Below, piece by piece: positions 1-6,660 of a DNA stretch of 11,240 bases. Under the pieces are notes generated by a model. The model did not search any database. It saw only the letters and a program-made list of their open reading frames with translations, and was not told the DNA's origin. A program made the translations under genes and the position numbers. Source of the DNA: CAYYGL01 sp964471235 (GTDB lineage: Bacteria > Calditrichota > Calditrichia > RBG-13-44-9 > J075); assembly GCA_964471235.1 (NCBI GenBank), contig CAYYGL010000162.1:1-11240 (forward strand), written 5' to 3'. Every line of letters starts with the position of its first letter. The first letter of the stretch is position 1.

Positions 1-123
1 GGCGGCGTCCGCTTCCGAATATACCGCCACACTGGTGATCCCCATCTCCCGGCACGCTTTAATAATCCGAACGGCAATTTCCCCGCGATTGGCAACTAAT
101 ATTTTACGAATGGTCTTTGGCAT
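1..123 (-). CDS. Acyl-CoA carboxylase biotin carboxylase subunit, N-terminal fragment (cut by window edge)
   Basis: The first 41 codons read MPKTIRKILVANRGEIAVRI, then IKACREMGITSVAVYSEADA. This is the typical opening of the biotin carboxylase N-terminal domain (KILVANRGEIAxRI), the subunit that carboxylates biotin using ATP and bicarbonate. The start ATG is at 121-123; no strong Shine-Dalgarno site precedes it. The gene lies downstream of, and on the same strand as, the carboxyltransferase subunit at 377-1984. The two are therefore probably the alpha and beta subunits of one acyl-CoA carboxylase (MccA/MccB-like), although 253 bases separate them. The rest, including the ATP-grasp domain and any fused biotinyl domain, lies outside the window. 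It therefore cannot be told whether this is an AccC-like stand-alone biotin carboxylase or a long MccA/PccA-type alpha subunit. Confidence 0.9.
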   Translation of the reverse strand, partial: MPKTIRKILVANRGEIAVRIIKACREMGITSVAVYSEADAA

Positions 124-376
124 AATGGCTTAATGTGTATTCCGGTATCCGGGTATGGGTGGATTGGCAGGGCAACCTTCACGCTCCTGATGGAGCACAA
201 CCCGTCCCTTTGTATTTCATGGTCCTCCGAAGGCACATGGGTATAGGGTATAAGGTATAAGTTGAATAATGTGTTGCCTTATCTGCTATCATCCGAAATT
301 CCCAATCCCTGGTTTAATGTTGATATAAGATTCCTTTGCTTTCACGGTTTACGTTTCACGCTTTCACGGTTCACTG
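124..376. repeat. Repeat-containing gap between the two carboxylase genes
   Basis: This non-coding stretch separates the beta and alpha carboxylase genes. On the plus strand, 340-376 holds repeated TTTCACG/TTTACG units (CGTGAAA on the minus strand), which run into the stop codon of the 377-1984 gene. Bases 241-260 hold short tandem TATAAGG/GTATAGG units. A small hairpin, GCTCC-TGAT-GGAGC, lies at 183-196. No promoter for the downstream gene stood out. The CGTGAAA units resemble the inverted repeat at 5561-5637, so they probably belong to a dispersed intergenic repeat of this genome. Confidence 0.5.
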
Positions 377-1984
377 TCACATCCGAAAAACACCGAATTT
401 CTGATCCGGGATGGGAGCATTTAACGACATGGCAATTCCCAACCCTAACAGGGTTCGGGTTTCCACCGGATCGATGATGCCATCGTCCCAAATGCGGGCG
501 CTGCTGTAATAGGGGCTGGCTTCCTGCTCATACTTGGCTAAAATTTTACGACGGTATTCTTTTAACTCCTCAGGCGAGGCTTCCAGTCCCTGGCGTTCCA
601 GGGAGCGTTTTCGCACGGTTTCCATCACATCCGCGGCCTGTTCTCCTCCCATCACACTAATTTTGCCGCTAGGATACATCCATAGCAGCCGGGGATCATA
701 CCCCCTGCCGCACATGCCGTAATTTCCGGCGCCGTAAGAACCGCCCACAATAATGGTAAACTTGGGCACCCGGGCATTCGCCACCGCATGAACCAGTTTG
801 GCACCATGTCGGGCAATTCCCCCGTGTTCGTATTCCTTGCCCACGATAAAACCGGTAATGTTCTGCAAAAACAGGAGCGGAATCTTCCGCATGGTGCATA
901 AGTTGATGAAATGGGCGCCTTTCACCGAGCTTTCGCTGAATAACACCCCGTTGTTTGCCAGAATTCCTACCGGGTAGCCCATAATGCGGGCAAAACCGCA
1001 CACCAGGGTCGGTCCGTAATTTTCTTTAAACTCCTGGAAACGACTGCCATCCACAATCCGGGCAATCACTTCCCGCATATCGAATGGTTTGCGAATGTCT
1101 TTGGGAATGATCCCGTACAACTCTTCCGGGTCATAATATGGGTCTTCCGGTTCGTTACGTTCCAGCGGGAAAGGCTCAGGGAGGTTGAGATTCTCCATGA
1201 TATTTCGGGTGATGCGAAAGGCATGGTCTTCGTTTAATGCATAGTGGTCTGCCAGCCCGGAAATGCGGGTGTGCACATCCGCCCCGCCCAATTCTTCATC
1301 GGTGACGGTCACCCCGGTGGCAGCCTTTACCAGGGGCGGACCACCGATGTAGATGTACCCCTGTTTTCGAACAATCACCACCTCGTCGCTCATGGCCGGC
1401 TGGTAAGCGCCCCCGGCAGTGCTGGAGCCTAACACCACTGAAATTTGGGGAATACCCTCGGCGGACATGCGCGCCTGGTTATAAAAAATCCTCCCGAAGT
1501 GTCCGCGGTCCGGAAAAGTTTCCGATTGCAAGGGCAGGAAGATGCCCCCGGAATCCACCAGGTAAACACATGGCAGCCGGTTCTGCATGGCAATTTCCTG
1601 GGCACGCACATGCTTTTTGATGGTCATCGGGAAATAGGTGCCGCCTTTTACTGTGGCATCATTGGCAACCACCAGAACTTCCCTGCCATGTACCACCCCC
1701 ACACCGGTGATAATTCCGGCAGAGGGTGCCTGGTTGTCATACATATCCCAGGCTGCCAGCGGGGAGAATTCCATAAACGGGGTGTTGGGGTCAAACAGTT
1801 TCTTTAACCGTTCTCGAACAAACAACTTGCCCCGCTTCCGGTGCGCTTCGTGGGCATGTGGCGGACCCCCTTTCTTCACCTCCCGAATCCGTTCCCGCAG
1901 CTCCGCCACCAATTTTTCCAGGTAGGCTTTGTTTTCTTTAAATGCCTTACTACGAATATCTACTTTCGATTCGATCCGATACAT
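377..1984 (-). CDS. Acyl-CoA carboxylase carboxyltransferase (beta) subunit, methylcrotonyl-CoA carboxylase type
   Basis: Predicted 535-residue carboxyltransferase that moves CO2 from carboxybiotin to an acyl-CoA; as an MccB it would act on 3-methylcrotonyl-CoA in leucine breakdown. Two crotonase-like halves are visible. The N half has DSGGIFLPLQSETFPDR followed by HFGRIFYNQA (about residues 144-171), a signature of the methylcrotonyl/geranyl branch rather than propionyl-CoA carboxylases. The first oxyanion loop is SSTAGGAY at about 187-194. The C half has GGSYGAGNYGMCGRGYDP (about 414-431) and the SVMGGEQAADVM motif. Length matches MccB (about 535). I chose ATG at 1984: MYRIESKVDIRS aligns with the usual MccB N-terminus. 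An upstream GTG at 2002 would add six residues but lacks a Shine-Dalgarno site. The biotin carboxylase lies downstream on the same strand. A geranyl-CoA or other branched substrate cannot be excluded. Confidence 0.9.
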   Translation of the reverse strand: MYRIESKVDIRSKAFKENKAYLEKLVAELRERIREVKKGGPPHAHEAHRKRGKLFVRERLKKLFDPNTPFMEFSPLAAWDMYDNQAPSAGIITGVGVVHGREVLVVANDATVKGGTYFPMTIKKHVRAQEIAMQNRLPCVYLVDSGGIFLPLQSETFPDRGHFGRIFYNQARMSAEGIPQISVVLGSSTAGGAYQPAMSDEVVIVRKQGYIYIGGPPLVKAATGVTVTDEELGGADVHTRISGLADHYALNEDHAFRITRNIMENLNLPEPFPLERNEPEDPYYDPEELYGIIPKDIRKPFDMREVIARIVDGSRFQEFKENYGPTLVCGFARIMGYPVGILANNGVLFSESSVKGAHFINLCTMRKIPLLFLQNITGFIVGKEYEHGGIARHGAKLVHAVANARVPKFTIIVGGSYGAGNYGMCGRGYDPRLLWMYPSGKISVMGGEQAADVMETVRKRSLERQGLEASPEELKEYRRKILAKYEQEASPYYSSARIWDDGIIDPVETRTLLGLGIAMSLNAPIPDQKFGVFRM

Positions 1985-2225
1985 ACAAGGCTTGCTCAAC
2001 ACTTTATTATTGGATGTTCTGAATTTAGCATGAGAAAATAACCAATTGGACAGTCCCGAAAAAGCAAAAAATGGTTTTCGTGTAACGATTCAACTATATG
2101 CCCATTTTGGTCATTCCGGCTTTTCCAGGGGGGGGGTCGGGCGGAATAGTTACGAAAAATTTTGAAACCGGTATTTTTGCATAGAAATTAACTCCACGCT
2201 GATAATCTTTACACCCACCCGGACG

Positions 2226-2240
2226 TTTGATCAGATCAAA
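2226..2240. promoter_or_regulatory. Perfect 15-base dyad, possible regulator site
   Basis: TTTGATC-A-GATCAAA is an exact 7-base inverted repeat around one central base, between the divergent carboxylase and sdh transcription units. It looks like a dimer-binding site. It recalls the FNR/CRP half-site TTGAT/ATCAA, but the half-sites are three bases apart, not the usual four. It lies about 220 bases upstream of the sdhC promoter, so a direct role there would need action at a distance; it could equally serve the carboxylase gene. Confidence 0.3.
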
Positions 2241-2446
2241 AATTCACCGGATTGTTTTTTAAATTACTTGATTTTTTCATTAATGATATGTTATTTATTT
2301 TTCTTATGCAACGTGATGCATGGTAGAAGGTTGCACACAATACGTTTGACTGCTATCACATTTGAATGCCATTTTAACGCGGAAGTCATGTATCACTTGT
2401 AAGCACGAAAGGTTGAGTCCATTGAACCGTTCCCTTCTGTCTTCTA

Positions 2447-2475
2447 TTGATAACCTCCTCTATTATCGTTATAAA
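2447..2475 (+). promoter_or_regulatory. Sigma70-type promoter of the sdh operon
   Basis: TTGATA (2447-2452) and TATAAA (2470-2475) are separated by exactly 17 bases. Each hexamer matches the sigma70 consensus at five of six positions. A start site near 2482 would give a leader of about 64 bases before the sdhC ATG at 2546. This is the best promoter in the window and has no competitor closer to sdhC. Confidence 0.65.
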
Positions 2476-2545
2476 ACGACATCACTGAACTGTCTTCTAC
2501 TAAACAACTTTATCGGAACCATAAACTAAATGAGAGTGAAGTGCT

Positions 2546-3226
2546 ATGGCGAGCAAACCCTATGATCAGTCATTTTTGACGACAGTCGGTAAAAAAATCA
2601 TCATGGCGCTTACCGGGCTGTTTTTGATAGTGTTCGTCATCGAACACATGATTGGCAATTTGCTGTTTTTAGCAGGTCCCGAGGCGTTTAACAAATATTC
2701 TCATGAATTAATCAGCCTGGGTCCATTGCTGTGGGTGGTGGAGTTGATATTGCTGGCAATGTTTGTATTTCACGCATTTTATGCCATTACCATCTGGTTT
2801 TACAACCGTCAGGCGCGCCCGGAAAAATACCGGAAGCTGCGCAGTGCCGGAAAACCAAGCCGCAAAACCATCTCTTCCACCACGATGATCTACACCGGGG
2901 TCATCGTTTTAATTTTTCTTATTATCCATCTGAAGAGTTTTAAATACGGACCCTACTACAGCACAACGATTAATGGGGTGGAAATGCGTGACCTGTACCG
3001 ATTGATGGTGGAAAAATTTTCTACTCCCTACTATGCCTTCGGATATGTTGCGGTGATGATTTTATTGGGCTTTCACCTGCGGCACGGGTTCTGGAGCGCT
3101 TTTCAGTCATTGGGCGCCAATCACCCCCGCTACACCAACGCTATTTACACCATCGGGGTGATTGTGGCAATTTTATTAGCCCTCGGATTTATTGTGGTAC
3201 CCCTGTGGATCTACTTTGTTCATTGA
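2546..3226 (+). CDS. sdhC: Succinate dehydrogenase/fumarate reductase cytochrome b subunit (b558 family)
   Basis: This 226-residue membrane anchor of succinate:quinone oxidoreductase passes electrons between the iron-sulfur subunit and the quinone pool. Five hydrophobic spans are visible, at about residues 18-42, 62-86, 113-130, 162-178 and 199-224. Candidate axial ligands of two b hemes are H34 (in IEHMIGN), H76 (in FHAFYA), H128 (in IIHLKS) and H177 or H180 (in GFHLRHGFWSAFQSLG). One histidine per span in the first four helices is the pattern of the single-subunit diheme type B enzymes (Wolinella FrdC, Bacillus SdhC, Bacteroidota b558 family). No separate SdhD is present, as expected for this type. 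The ribosome site is modest (GAGAGTGAAG before ATG 2546). sdhA follows after 18 bases, so the genes are surely co-transcribed. Sequence alone does not fix the direction (succinate oxidation or fumarate reduction). Confidence 0.94.
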   Translation: MASKPYDQSFLTTVGKKIIMALTGLFLIVFVIEHMIGNLLFLAGPEAFNKYSHELISLGPLLWVVELILLAMFVFHAFYAITIWFYNRQARPEKYRKLRSAGKPSRKTISSTTMIYTGVIVLIFLIIHLKSFKYGPYYSTTINGVEMRDLYRLMVEKFSTPYYAFGYVAVMILLGFHLRHGFWSAFQSLGANHPRYTNAIYTIGVIVAILLALGFIVVPLWIYFVH

Positions 3227-3244
3227 TAACCCTCGGAGGAACTG

Positions 3245-5173
3245 ATGAGTCAAACAAATTCCAAATTAGATAGCAAAATACCTGATGGTCCGCTGGAACA
3301 GAAGTGGGAGATTCATAAAAACAAGATCAAGGTGGTCAGTCCTGCGAATAAGCGGAAATTTACCATCCTGGTGGTGGGCACCGGGCTTGCCGGTGCATCT
3401 GCCTCTGCTTCCCTGGCGGAATTGGGCTATAATGTCAAAACTTTTTGTATCCAGGATTCACCCCGCCGCGCCCACAGCATTGCTGCCCAGGGGGGGATTA
3501 ATGCGGCTAAAAATTACCAGAATGATAACGACAGCGTGTTCCGTTTGTTTTACGATACCATCAAGGGCGGGGACTACCGGGCACGGGAAGCCAATGTGTA
3601 TCGCCTGGCGGAACTAAGCGCCAATATCATTGACCAATGTGTTGCCCAGGGAGTGCCATTTGCCCGGGAATACGGCGGATTGCTGGCAAACCGTTCCTTT
3701 GGCGGGGTGCTGGTTTCCCGAACTTTTTATGCCCGCGGGCAAACCGGTCAACAATTGCTATTAGGTGCCTACGGTGCCATGATGCGCCAGGTGGAGTTAG
3801 GGAAAGTGGAAATGTTCCCCCGCCGGGAGATGTTAGACCTGGTGGTCATTGATGGCAAAGCCCGGGGCATTGTGGTGCGGAACCTGGTTACCGGGGAAAT
3901 GGAGCGCTATGCCGGCGATGCGGTTATTTTAGCCACCGGCGGGTACGCGAACCTGTACTACCTGTCCACCAATGCCAAAAACTCCAACGCCACCGCTGCC
4001 TGGCGAGCATACAAAAAAGGCGCGTTCTTTGCCAACCCCTGTTATGTGCAAATTCACCCCACCTGTATCCCGGTTTCCGGCGATTATCAATCCAAGCTCA
4101 CCCTGATGAGTGAAAGTCTGCGCAATGACGGCAGGGTATGGGTGCCCAAAAAAGCCGGCGATAAACGCCCTCCGAATCAAATTCCCGAAGCGGAACGGGA
4201 TTATTACCTGGAACGAAAATATCCCTCCTACGGCAACCTGGTGCCGCGCGATGTGGCTTCCCGCAATGCCAAGTATGTGTGCGATGAAGGGCGCGGCGTT
4301 GGGGAAACCGGGCAGGCAGTTTACCTGGACTTCTCCGATGCCATCAACCGCCTGGGAGAAGACTATATCCGCGATAAATACGGCAACTTGTTCGAAATGT
4401 ACGAGCGAATCACCGGGGAAGACCCCTACAAAACGCCGATGCGGATTTATCCCGCCGTGCACTACACCATGGGCGGGCTGTGGGTGGATTACAATTTGAT
4501 GAGCACCATCCCGGGGTTGTTTGTTCTGGGGGAAGCCAACTTCTCCGACCACGGAGCGAACCGTCTGGGCGCCAGTGCGTTAATGCAGGGTCTGGCAGAC
4601 GGCTATTTTATCATCCCCTATACCATTGGCGATTACCTTGCCACCGCCGGCCTGGAAAAAGTGGGAACCGAAGAAAAAGCGTTTCAGGAATCCCAGCAGC
4701 AAATTGAAGAGACGGTGAAGCGACTGCTTTCCATCAAAGGCAAAAAAACCGTAATGGATTTTCACCGGGAATTGGGAATGATTATGTGGAATAATGTGGG
4801 CATGTCCCGGAATGCCAACGGGCTTAAAGAAGCACTGGAAAAGATCCCGGCATTACGGGAAGAATTCTGGAAAAACGTTAACGTGCCCGGGGATAAAAGC
4901 CAGCTTAATAAAAATCTCGAGTTTGCTGGTCGGGTAGCGGATTTTCTGGAACTGGGCGAATTAACCGCCCTGGATGCCTTGCACCGGGAGGAGTCCTGCG
5001 GCGGGCATTTCCGGGAGGAGCATGAGACCCCGGACGGTGAAGCTTTGAGAGATGATGAGCACTTTGCCTACGTGGCTGCCTGGGAGTTCAAAGGCGCTGG
5101 AAAGAAACCGGAGCTTCACAAAGAGGAGCTTCGCTTTGAAAATGTTAAGTTAACCCAGAGGAGTTATAAGTAA
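3245..5173 (+). CDS. sdhA: Succinate dehydrogenase/fumarate reductase flavoprotein subunit
   Basis: 642-residue catalytic subunit that interconverts succinate and fumarate on covalently bound FAD. The FAD-binding Rossmann motif VVGTGLAGASAS lies at about residues 43-54. H77 in AHSIAAQGGINAA is the expected histidyl-FAD attachment site. The dicarboxylate site shows H271 (QIHPT), R293 and R297 (SLRNDGR), RDVASR (335-340) and H407 (PAVHYTMGG). FAD contacts HGANRLGAS (436-444) follow, and the C-terminal ESCGGHFREEH segment (583-593) is also conserved. Roughly 35 residues precede the Rossmann fold, as in Bacteroidota-type SdhA. GGAGGA at 3235-3240 supports the ATG at 3245. sdhC lies 18 bases upstream, but sdhB starts only 515 bases downstream, beyond repeat DNA. 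All key residues are present, so the enzyme should be active; direction (Sdh or Frd) is not decided by sequence. Confidence 0.96.
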   Translation: MSQTNSKLDSKIPDGPLEQKWEIHKNKIKVVSPANKRKFTILVVGTGLAGASASASLAELGYNVKTFCIQDSPRRAHSIAAQGGINAAKNYQNDNDSVFRLFYDTIKGGDYRAREANVYRLAELSANIIDQCVAQGVPFAREYGGLLANRSFGGVLVSRTFYARGQTGQQLLLGAYGAMMRQVELGKVEMFPRREMLDLVVIDGKARGIVVRNLVTGEMERYAGDAVILATGGYANLYYLSTNAKNSNATAAWRAYKKGAFFANPCYVQIHPTCIPVSGDYQSKLTLMSESLRNDGRVWVPKKAGDKRPPNQIPEAERDYYLERKYPSYGNLVPRDVASRNAKYVCDEGRGVGETGQAVYLDFSDAINRLGEDYIRDKYGNLFEMYERITGEDPYKTPMRIYPAVHYTMGGLWVDYNLMSTIPGLFVLGEANFSDHGANRLGASALMQGLADGYFIIPYTIGDYLATAGLEKVGTEEKAFQESQQQIEETVKRLLSIKGKKTVMDFHRELGMIMWNNVGMSRNANGLKEALEKIPALREEFWKNVNVPGDKSQLNKNLEFAGRVADFLELGELTALDALHREESCGGHFREEHETPDGEALRDDEHFAYVAAWEFKGAGKKPELHKEELRFENVKLTQRSYK

Positions 5174-5404
5174 TCACTTTATTAACGGGTATTTAACATC
5201 AATAGACCTTATGCCCACTTAATTAGTAGATAATCAAAGGGATAGAATGATCGTAAAAATTCATTGTAAATACAGCGGGACAATGGAATTTCCGGAGGTA
5301 TTTGGGATCAGCCCTTTTCCGACCGGAGCACTACCTTCGGGAAAACAAACAATTCATTTCGTAAACATTAAGTTTTCAGAGTATTACCATAATAATCTTA
5401 AACG

Positions 5405-5501
5405 AACCTCACCCATCCCCACCCCAACCCTCCCCTCTCCTGTCAGGAGAGGGAAGGGGAGGGTGCCCCGTTTTTTGGGGCGGGAGGGGTTGGGTGAGGT
5501 T
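5405..5501. repeat. REP-like palindromic element able to fold as a three-way junction
   Basis: An exact 11-base outer stem pairs AACCTCACCCA (5405-5415) with TGGGTGAGGTT (5491-5501), and partial pairing continues inward (CCCC 5417-5420 with GGGG 5486-5489). Inside are two hairpins. The first pairs 5428-5435 with 5456-5463 and 5436-5442 with 5444-5450, leaving a five-base bulge. The second is GCCCC/GGGGC at 5465-5469 and 5477-5481, around a GTTTTTT loop. C-rich left and G-rich right halves of this kind (CCTCACCC...GGGTGAGG) are typical of dispersed intergenic repeats in many bacteria. In RNA it could act as a stability or processing structure between sdhA and sdhB. Confidence 0.75.
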
Positions 5502-5560
5502 AAAAAACAACCACTTAACCATGAATAAGATCTAATGAATATCCGAAAAAGGAGTTAATT

Positions 5561-5637
5561 GAAGCATAAGAAGTGAAACGGGATGAGGAAAGAATGATGT
5601 CGTAATCAGGAAATTCCCGTTTCACGTTTTACGCTTC
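5561..5637. repeat. Long imperfect inverted repeat of the GTGAAACG type
   Basis: The 23-base arm at 5561-5583 matches the reverse complement of 5615-5637 at 20 positions, around a 31-base loop. The inner 11 bases of each arm (GTGAAACGGGA) match exactly. The arms share GTGAAACG with the repeat cluster just after the carboxylase gene (340-379), which suggests a dispersed family. It lies immediately upstream of sdhB and could form a hairpin in the sdh transcript. Confidence 0.6.
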
Positions 5638-5688
5638 ATTTTATTGAAATAAAACCCCTTAGACCTGTGAACTGAGGAGATATGATCC

Positions 5689-6438
5689 ATGGGAAATATG
5701 ACACTGAAACTCTTGGTCTGGCGACAGGCAGACGCCAACACTCCGGGAAAGATGGTACCTTACACGGTGGAGAATGTTTCACCCCACATGTCTTTTCTGG
5801 AAATGTTAGATGTATTGAATGAGAAAATCATCAAAGAGGGAGGAGACCCCATTGAATTCGACAATGACTGCCGGGAAGGGATTTGCGGAATGTGCAGCCT
5901 GGTGATCAACGGGATTCCCCACGGTACCCAGCATCGTACCGCCACCTGTCAGTTGCACATGCGTCATTTTAATGACGGCGATACCATTACCATTGAACCG
6001 TTTCGGGCAAAAGCGTTCCCGGTGGTAAAGGACCTGGTGGTGGACCGCAGCGCATTCGATCGGATCATTACCAAAGGCGGGTACATTTCCGTAAATACCG
6101 GCAGCGCCCCCGATGCCAATTCCCTCCCAATCTCCAAAGAGAATGCGGACCATGCCATGGATGCGGCGGAATGCATTGGCTGTGGGGCATGTGTGGCTGC
6201 CTGCCCAAATGCATCGGCGGCGTTGTTTGTGGGTGCCAAAATTTCCCAATATACTTTTTTGCCCCAGGGTCAAACCGAGGCGAAGCGCCGGGCGTTGCAG
6301 ATGATCGGGCAAATGGATGCCGAGGGTTTCGGAAATTGTTCCAATCATGGGGAATGCGAAGCGGTCTGCCCCAAGGAGATTTCCATTCTCAATATTGCCC
6401 GGATGCGCCGCCAGTTTTTTAAAGCTGCCATTCGCTGA
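5689..6438 (+). CDS. sdhB: Succinate dehydrogenase/fumarate reductase iron-sulfur subunit
   Basis: 249-residue subunit that carries electrons between FAD in SdhA and heme/quinone in SdhC. The N-terminal ferredoxin domain has C61, C66, C69 and C87 for the [2Fe-2S] cluster; 17 residues separate C69 and C87, longer than the 11 of E. coli. The C-terminal domain has CIGCGACVAACP (162-173) and CSNHGECEAVCP (217-228). By family pattern, C162, C165, C168 and C227 bind [4Fe-4S] and C172, C217 and C223 bind [3Fe-4S]. GAGGAG at 5674-5679, nine bases upstream, supports the ATG at 5689; an in-frame ATG at 5698 is a weaker alternative. The gene completes the C-A-B set, but 515 bases of repeats separate it from sdhA, so its expression may differ from the other two. 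Confidence 0.95.
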   Translation: MGNMTLKLLVWRQADANTPGKMVPYTVENVSPHMSFLEMLDVLNEKIIKEGGDPIEFDNDCREGICGMCSLVINGIPHGTQHRTATCQLHMRHFNDGDTITIEPFRAKAFPVVKDLVVDRSAFDRIITKGGYISVNTGSAPDANSLPISKENADHAMDAAECIGCGACVAACPNASAALFVGAKISQYTFLPQGQTEAKRRALQMIGQMDAEGFGNCSNHGECEAVCPKEISILNIARMRRQFFKAAIR

Positions 6439-6453
6439 GCTTGTTAACAAACC

Positions 6454-6484
6454 GGGGCGCCGGGCAACTTTAAACCGGCGCTCC
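6454..6484 (+). terminator. GC-rich hairpin after sdhB, possible operon end
   Basis: GGGGCGCCGG (6454-6463) pairs with CCGGCGCTCC (6475-6484) over ten positions, one being a G-U wobble, around an 11-base loop. It starts 15 bases after the sdhB stop. There is no T-run directly after it, so it is not a textbook intrinsic terminator; it may instead protect the 3' end or support Rho-dependent termination. Confidence 0.4.
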
Positions 6485-6610
6485 ATGCTTAAATCGGTTT
6501 CTCATATAACTCCCCCTTCAACTTTTTCCTGAAAAAAAAAACACCTCTCGCAAAAAAAATCCTTTAACCTTTGCCAAAATATACGACTATGGTATCCATC
6601 CCGTAATTTC

Positions 6611-6639
6611 TTGACTGAAAGCATCAATGGATTTCAAAT
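6611..6639 (+). promoter_or_regulatory. Candidate promoter of the glutamate dehydrogenase gene
   Basis: TTGACT (6611-6616, five of six matches to the -35 consensus) is followed after 17 bases by TCAAAT (6634-6639, four of six to the -10). The start site would fall near 6646, leaving a leader of only about 15 bases that still includes the AGGAGA ribosome site (6649-6654). The short leader is a reason for caution. Confidence 0.35.
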
Positions 6640-6660
6640 TATCAAAACAGGAGATACATT

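Larger units (their letters stand above)
1985..2545. other. Divergent intergenic region between carboxylase and sdhC
   Basis: These 561 bases contain no supportable gene. They hold a run of nine G at 2128-2136, a perfect 15-base dyad TTTGATC-A-GATCAAA at 2226-2240, and an AT-rich stretch at about 2250-2320. The strong sdhC promoter (2447-2475) lies near the right end. I found no equally good promoter for the minus-strand carboxylase, although one must presumably lie here. Confidence 0.7.
5174..5688. other. Repeat-filled gap inside the sdh operon
   Basis: These 515 bases separate sdhA and sdhB, which are usually adjacent. They hold a palindromic REP-like element (5405-5501) and a 20/23-matching inverted repeat (5561-5637). 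No convincing promoter was found before sdhB. A frame at 5247-5528 is open but is judged spurious because nearly a third of it translates the palindromic element. Confidence 0.7.

Noticed and set aside
179..220. A 13-codon minus-strand frame (MKYKGTGCAPSGA) with GGAGG close upstream
   Set aside because: The ribosome site is too close to the ATG, the frame contains a small hairpin, and it looks like part of a dispersed repeat rather than a peptide gene.
3929..4552. A 207-residue open frame on the minus strand within sdhA
   Set aside because: It is fully antisense to a certain sdhA region and shows no family features; the codon pattern of sdhA creates it.
5247..5528. A 93-residue open frame between sdhA and sdhB
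   Set aside because: About a third of it is the translation of the palindromic repeat (PTPTLPSPVRRGKG...), a familiar artefact; it has no recognisable domain.
5806..6486. A 226-residue open frame on the minus strand across sdhB
   Set aside because: It is antisense to the conserved cluster-binding region of SdhB and resembles no known protein.
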